NCBI RefSeq assembly: GCF_010692725.1
Contig: NZ_JAAFZB010000096.1
Span: forward strand, 248,001-312,000
Origin: Flavihumibacter soli
Lineage (GTDB): Bacteria > Bacteroidota > Bacteroidia > Sphingobacteriales > Sphingobacteriaceae
Direction: 5' to 3'
Length of the DNA: 64,000 nucleotides
Shown: positions 60,455 through 64,000 of the stretch, one piece after another
How the letters are laid out: each line of letters starts with the position of its first letter
How positions within the stretch are numbered: the first letter of the stretch is position 1
Notes under the pieces: generated by a model
The model's database searches: none
What the model was told of the DNA's origin: nothing
What the model saw: only the letters and a program-made list of their open reading frames with translations
Position numbers and translations under genes: made by a program

Positions 60455-62488
60455 ATGAGCGGCTCCCAAATTTACGACACCAGCAATTCTTCATTGAACA
60501 TAGCCGCTGGCAACCATATACATCCAAACGAAATTTTTAATAACCTGCCGGTCGCGATCTATACCTGCGACTGTTCAGGCTATATAACCTGGTATAACAA
60601 AGCAGCGGCGAATCTGTGGGGAAGGGAACCTAAAATTGGCAGTGAGCAATGGTGTGGCTCCTGGAAAATATTTAAATCCAACGGAGACGAACTACCTCTT
60701 GATAATTGCCCTATGGCAATCACCCTTAGAGAAGGGAGACCTGTTGAAGGAGAAGAAGTTATTGTGGAGAGACCGGATGGGAGAAAAATATATGTAAAAC
60801 CCCACCCAGTGCCCATATTCGATTCAGAGGGTACCCTGAAGGGGGCGGCCAATACCTTGATCGATATTACAGAGTCCAGGATCGCCGAAGAAAAGAGTGC
60901 AAAGTTTGTCGCAATTGTCGAGTCATCGCAGGACGCCATTATTAGTAAAAGCCTGGACGGAATAATTCGAAGCTGGAACTTTGCCGCCGAACAATTATTC
61001 GGTTATTCCGAATCAGAGGCCATCGGCAAGCATATCACCATGCTTATTCCTGCTAACCGGATCATTGAAGAGCATCTTATCCTGGGTAAAATAAGGAACG
61101 GTGACAAGGTAGAGCATTATGAAACCTTACGACTCCGCAAAGACGGGTTAGAGATACCGGTTTCTTTAACTATTTCACCAATAAAAGATAAAAAGGGCAA
61201 TATTACCGGTGCATCCAAGATCGTCCGGGATATCAGCCAGCAAAAGGAAGCCGAAATCAAACTGAAACAATATGCTGATAATCTGGAGATACTCAATTCT
61301 GTGGGTAAGGTGGTCTCGGAGAGCCTGGATATAAAGCAGATCCTGCAAAAAACCACTGATGCGACTACCCGGCTATCAGGCGCGTCATTCGGAGCTTTCT
61401 TCTGTAACAAAGCTGACGAAAACGGGGAATCATTGATTTTGTATACACTATCCGGCGCGGAAAAGGAATCCTTTGAGAAGTTTGGAATGCCACGAAACGC
61501 TGCCGTGTTTCATCCGACTTTCAGCGGCCAGGGTATTCTCCGGTCAGATGATATAACAACGGATAAACGATATAGTCATAACAGTCCCCATCAGGATATT
61601 CCTGAAGAACACATGCCTGTAAAAAGTTTTTTATCAGTTCCCGTAATATCAAAAACCGGCAATATCATCGGCGTGCTTTTCTTCGGCCATCCCGAAGCCG
61701 GAAAGTTTAATAAAGAACATGAAGACCTGGTACAAAGCGTCGCTTCGCAGGCAGGTGTCGCCCTGGATAACGCCAAATTATATGAAGAAATAAAGATCCT
61801 GAATTCAAAAAAGGACGAATTTATAGGACTGGCCAGCCACGAATTAAAAACTCCACTAACAAGCATTACAGCCTACCTGCAGGTATTACGTCGCGCCCTG
61901 ACTGACGAACATAGCAAGGATTTCGTGTCTAAAACACTTAGTCAGGTCAATAAACTATCCGCTTTAGTTTCCGACCTGTTGGACGTTTCCAAGATCGAAG
62001 CAGGAAAGCTGCAGCTGACATGTGAACCATTTGATATAAGTACGCTTCTCAATGATACGATAGATATAATGAGTCTTTCTAATCCGGAGCATAAAATAAC
62101 GCTAAACACCGCTGTAAATCACCTTACCGTCCGTGGCGACACACAAAGAATTGAGCAGGTGCTGATCAACCTATTTACAAATGCAATCAAGTATGCTCCT
62201 TCTGCCTACGCAATCGACGTTTCCCTGGAGCAGGAAAATAACCATGTACGGATCGGTGTGAAAGACAATGGAATAGGCCTGCAAAAAGATCAGCTTGAAC
62301 AAATATTCTCCCGATTCTACAGGGTCGACGGCCTTAGCCCACATATGTCGGGTCTGGGAATAGGACTTTACATTTCGCGGGAGATCATTGAACGTCATAA
62401 CGGCCAGATCTGGGTAGAAAGCGATTACGGTAAAGGCAGTACGTTCTGGTTTACCATTCCCCTTTCGGGATTTTCGAAAGACCGTTAG
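60455..62488 (+). CDS. PAS-PAS-GAF sensor histidine kinase (orphan)
   Basis: A 677-residue soluble kinase. PAS domains lie at about 25-140 and 150-265, a GAF domain at about 285-445 (SFLSVPVISKTGNIIGVLFF), HisKA at 455-520 with His462 in ASHELKTPLTSITAY, and HATPase at about 560-675 (IEQVLINLFTNAIKYA, DNGIGLQ, GLGIGLYISRE). No transmembrane helix. No adjacent response regulator. The kinase core is a close relative of that at 37252: both have SDLLDVSKIEAG, and they share 22 identical bases there. Confidence 0.92.
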   Translation: MSGSQIYDTSNSSLNIAAGNHIHPNEIFNNLPVAIYTCDCSGYITWYNKAAANLWGREPKIGSEQWCGSWKIFKSNGDELPLDNCPMAITLREGRPVEGEEVIVERPDGRKIYVKPHPVPIFDSEGTLKGAANTLIDITESRIAEEKSAKFVAIVESSQDAIISKSLDGIIRSWNFAAEQLFGYSESEAIGKHITMLIPANRIIEEHLILGKIRNGDKVEHYETLRLRKDGLEIPVSLTISPIKDKKGNITGASKIVRDISQQKEAEIKLKQYADNLEILNSVGKVVSESLDIKQILQKTTDATTRLSGASFGAFFCNKADENGESLILYTLSGAEKESFEKFGMPRNAAVFHPTFSGQGILRSDDITTDKRYSHNSPHQDIPEEHMPVKSFLSVPVISKTGNIIGVLFFGHPEAGKFNKEHEDLVQSVASQAGVALDNAKLYEEIKILNSKKDEFIGLASHELKTPLTSITAYLQVLRRALTDEHSKDFVSKTLSQVNKLSALVSDLLDVSKIEAGKLQLTCEPFDISTLLNDTIDIMSLSNPEHKITLNTAVNHLTVRGDTQRIEQVLINLFTNAIKYAPSAYAIDVSLEQENNHVRIGVKDNGIGLQKDQLEQIFSRFYRVDGLSPHMSGLGIGLYISREIIERHNGQIWVESDYGKGSTFWFTIPLSGFSKDR

Positions 62489-62664
62489 CTTACTTATATA
62501 ACTCCTGCAGGTTGTTTCGAACTCCTCAGATCAAACGGCTTTATTATACGGGACATAGGCGTCCGCATCTTGGGTAAGTATTTTCTCGTCACCTGAATGA
62601 CTCAGAGCCGTCAGAGCTAAAGAATAATACTTTTAAGAATTAATTGGGACCCAAGTATTCTGAC

Positions 62665-62910
62665 TTACATGGACAAAAGAAGATGATATCCGATCATGTC
62701 ACCGATAATTTGCAGCTCCTCATCGCTCCATGGTAAGGAGTCTTCAGTAACCCAGCGCCCGGTGGAATCCATCATAATGGAACCTAAAGTAAGGTCGTTT
62801 AGAACCAGTAAATAACCACTTGTAGTTTCGGCTTGCGGAATTTCAAACGGAACCACGAAGATCTTTAAGAAGTCATTCCCAATTTTTACTACTGTCTCAA
62901 AAGCTTCCAT
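62665..62910 (-). CDS. Small conserved-looking hypothetical protein
   Basis: An 81-residue protein with alternating strands and a C-terminal helix (SDEELQIIGDMIGYHL). No leader, membrane segment or motif. Its layout resembles small proteins common in the phylum, in which a beta-sheet is followed by one helix, but I cannot name it. It stands alone between the kinase and signal peptidase genes, with ordinary codon use. The start at 62910 is the only reasonable ATG. Confidence 0.6.
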   Translation of the reverse strand: MEAFETVVKIGNDFLKIFVVPFEIPQAETTSGYLLVLNDLTLGSIMMDSTGRWVTEDSLPWSDEELQIIGDMIGYHLLLSM

Positions 62911-63137
62911 CAGAAAAGAAATTTACGCAATAAATCGAATTAAAAAAAGCGGTCATTTAAAAAACCCCTGGGTTCATTAAACGCTTTTACTGGCGGAGTA
63001 TTGTAATCAATAAGGGGGTAGCTTATCAGGCATGAGAGAACCTCTCCGAATGTTTCGGGATTAAATAATTACCGGGAGCTTCCATAACCTGGGGCAACCG
63101 GCACATACGTGAGTATAATGGATTGTCCTCTTTATAC

Positions 63138-64000
63138 TTAGTTAATCGGCTTAAAGATCCGGCTCCAGCGTACAGAATTAAGCAGATCCGAGGTGTTATC
63201 AATACTCATCCAGGTGATCATCGCCTTTCCGACAATATGGTCTTCAGGAACAAAACCCCAGAAACGTGAATCCTCTGAATTATGACGATTGTCGCCCATC
63301 ATCCAGTAATAGTCCATCTTAAAAGTATAACTACTGGCTTTCTTCCCGTTTATTATTACATCACTTCCCGAATGACTCACAGCATTCCGCTCGTATTTTT
63401 CAATGGTCTTCCCATATAAGGCCATGGTCAAGTCATTCAGCTGAATGGTCCACCCTTTTTTAGGCACAGTGACAGGTCCAAAATTATCTTCATTCCATTT
63501 ATACAGGCTGCTTTGAGGAAACGTCGCTTCATCATATTGATCCTTACCTTCTATAAGTGCCTCAACGGATAAAATATTTGAACGGCTTTTAAAATCACTC
63601 AGATGAGCTTCAGGAATGATCATCACATAGGTTGACTGATCCAGCTGCCCGCGAATATCAATAGCAAGATCATGCAGAAGCTCCGGGTTCAGGCTTTCAC
63701 CATCAGTTATAACCCGGTAAGAGGTCTGAGCCTCAGTAGCGTTTTTAACCTCACGGCCGTTGACATACACCTTACTGTTGACAATGGAAAGCACATCGCC
63801 AGGAGTGGCGAGACATCGCTTGATATAATGCGTCCGCATATCAACAGGGCGGGTATCCGCTTCAGGGGGATAGTTAAAAACCACAACATCACCCTTCTGC
63901 ACTGCTGAAAATCCCGGCAACCTGAAATAGGGCAAATGAATGCCGTCCCAATAGGTTTTGATCTTGTGGGAAGTCACGGTTGATTCTAAAAAAGGAACCG
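63138..64000 (-). CDS. lepB: Signal peptidase I, 3' part
   Basis: The last 287 codons of a type I signal peptidase; the frame is open to the right edge, so the N-terminus is missing. A GTG at 63977 is in frame but is not the start, because VPFLEST before it continues the family pattern. Visible boxes are GDVVVFNYP, the catalytic-Lys segment YIKRCLATPGDVL and box E GDNRHNSEDSRFWGFVP. The catalytic Ser box lies outside the window. It is a large insert-bearing form usual in Bacteroidota, cleaving leader peptides at the outer face of the inner membrane. Confidence 0.92.
   Translation of the reverse strand, partial: VPFLESTVTSHKIKTYWDGIHLPYFRLPGFSAVQKGDVVVFNYPPEADTRPVDMRTHYIKRCLATPGDVLSIVNSKVYVNGREVKNATEAQTSYRVITDGESLNPELLHDLAIDIRGQLDQSTYVMIIPEAHLSDFKSRSNILSVEALIEGKDQYDEATFPQSSLYKWNEDNFGPVTVPKKGWTIQLNDLTMALYGKTIEKYERNAVSHSGSDVIINGKKASSYTFKMDYYWMMGDNRHNSEDSRFWGFVPEDHIVGKAMITWMSIDNTSDLLNSVRWSRIFKPIN

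Noticed and set aside
62489-62664. Possible small RNA or gene between the kinase and the 81-residue gene
   Set aside because: No open frame, hairpin with T run or promoter-like pattern could be supported.

Overview
The window looks like a chromosomal segment of a member of the Bacteroidota, probably of the Sphingobacteriales (Pedobacter/Mucilaginibacter-like). The reasons are a SusC/SusD pair with surface lipoproteins, CarboxypepD_reg-type TonB receptors, a propeller-Y_Y_Y-LuxR regulator, almost no Shine-Dalgarno sequences before start codons, and TAnnTTTG-type -7 boxes before several genes. No tRNA, rRNA, CRISPR array, insertion sequence or phage gene was seen. The family assignments come from reading the translations; no database search was run.

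Layout. (1) 1-6235: the 3' end of an unknown gene, then a tight five-gene rightward operon with three AhpD-like (carboxymuconolactone decarboxylase family) paralogues around a TonB receptor and an MFS transporter. (2) 6356-10781: a PAS protein, a Tat-exported sugar isomerase-like protein, a single-domain response regulator, a lipoprotein and an AraC-type regulator. (3) 11080-36642: a large sulfatase island. On its left are MscS, an exported HAD phosphatase-like protein and DUF502 (rightward). These converge on a leftward run of two short sulfatases, a formylglycine-generating enzyme, two outer-membrane barrels, DUF1622, a pentapeptide-repeat membrane protein and DUF202. A rightward envelope insert follows (acyltransferase, exported protein, Omp85-like barrel). 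Then comes a second leftward run of four DUF1254/DUF1214 proteins, a long sulfatase, a degenerate sulfatase tail, a fifth DUF1254/DUF1214 protein and another long sulfatase. All sulfatases, the activating enzyme and all DUF1254/DUF1214 proteins start without a visible signal peptide, so the chemistry appears to be cytoplasmic. (4) 37252-41874: an orphan histidine kinase and two exported proteins, one a DUF4189-WD40 protein. (5) 42283-57025: a beta-glucan utilisation locus (regulator, SusC, SusD, surface lipoprotein, GH16, GH30, GH5-CBM) followed by a seven-haem cytochrome. (6) 57065-64000: a gluconate permease with a gluconokinase::6-phosphogluconate dehydrogenase fusion, a second orphan kinase, a small protein and the 3' part of signal peptidase I.

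How the parts may work together. In the sulfatase island the formylglycine-generating enzyme would activate the four sulfatases, and the outer-membrane and channel-like proteins would handle substrate or product traffic. Direct repeats of RTGCAA spaced exactly 21 bp occur beside the AraC gene, in front of MscS and upstream of both sulfatase runs, which suggests one regulon. In the glucan locus, endo- and exo-acting glycosidases under a propeller regulator would degrade a beta-1,3/1,6-glucan, and the adjacent gluconate genes would send oxidised sugar into the pentose phosphate pathway.

The points most worth a second look are the leaderless sulfatase-DUF1254 system, the 21-bp-spaced operator family, an A10 tract that puts the start codon of an Omp85-like gene out of frame, a sulfatase pseudogene tail next to a GC-rich sulfatase with a strong Shine-Dalgarno sequence, the triple AhpD/TonB/MFS operon, and the GntK-Gnd fusion.
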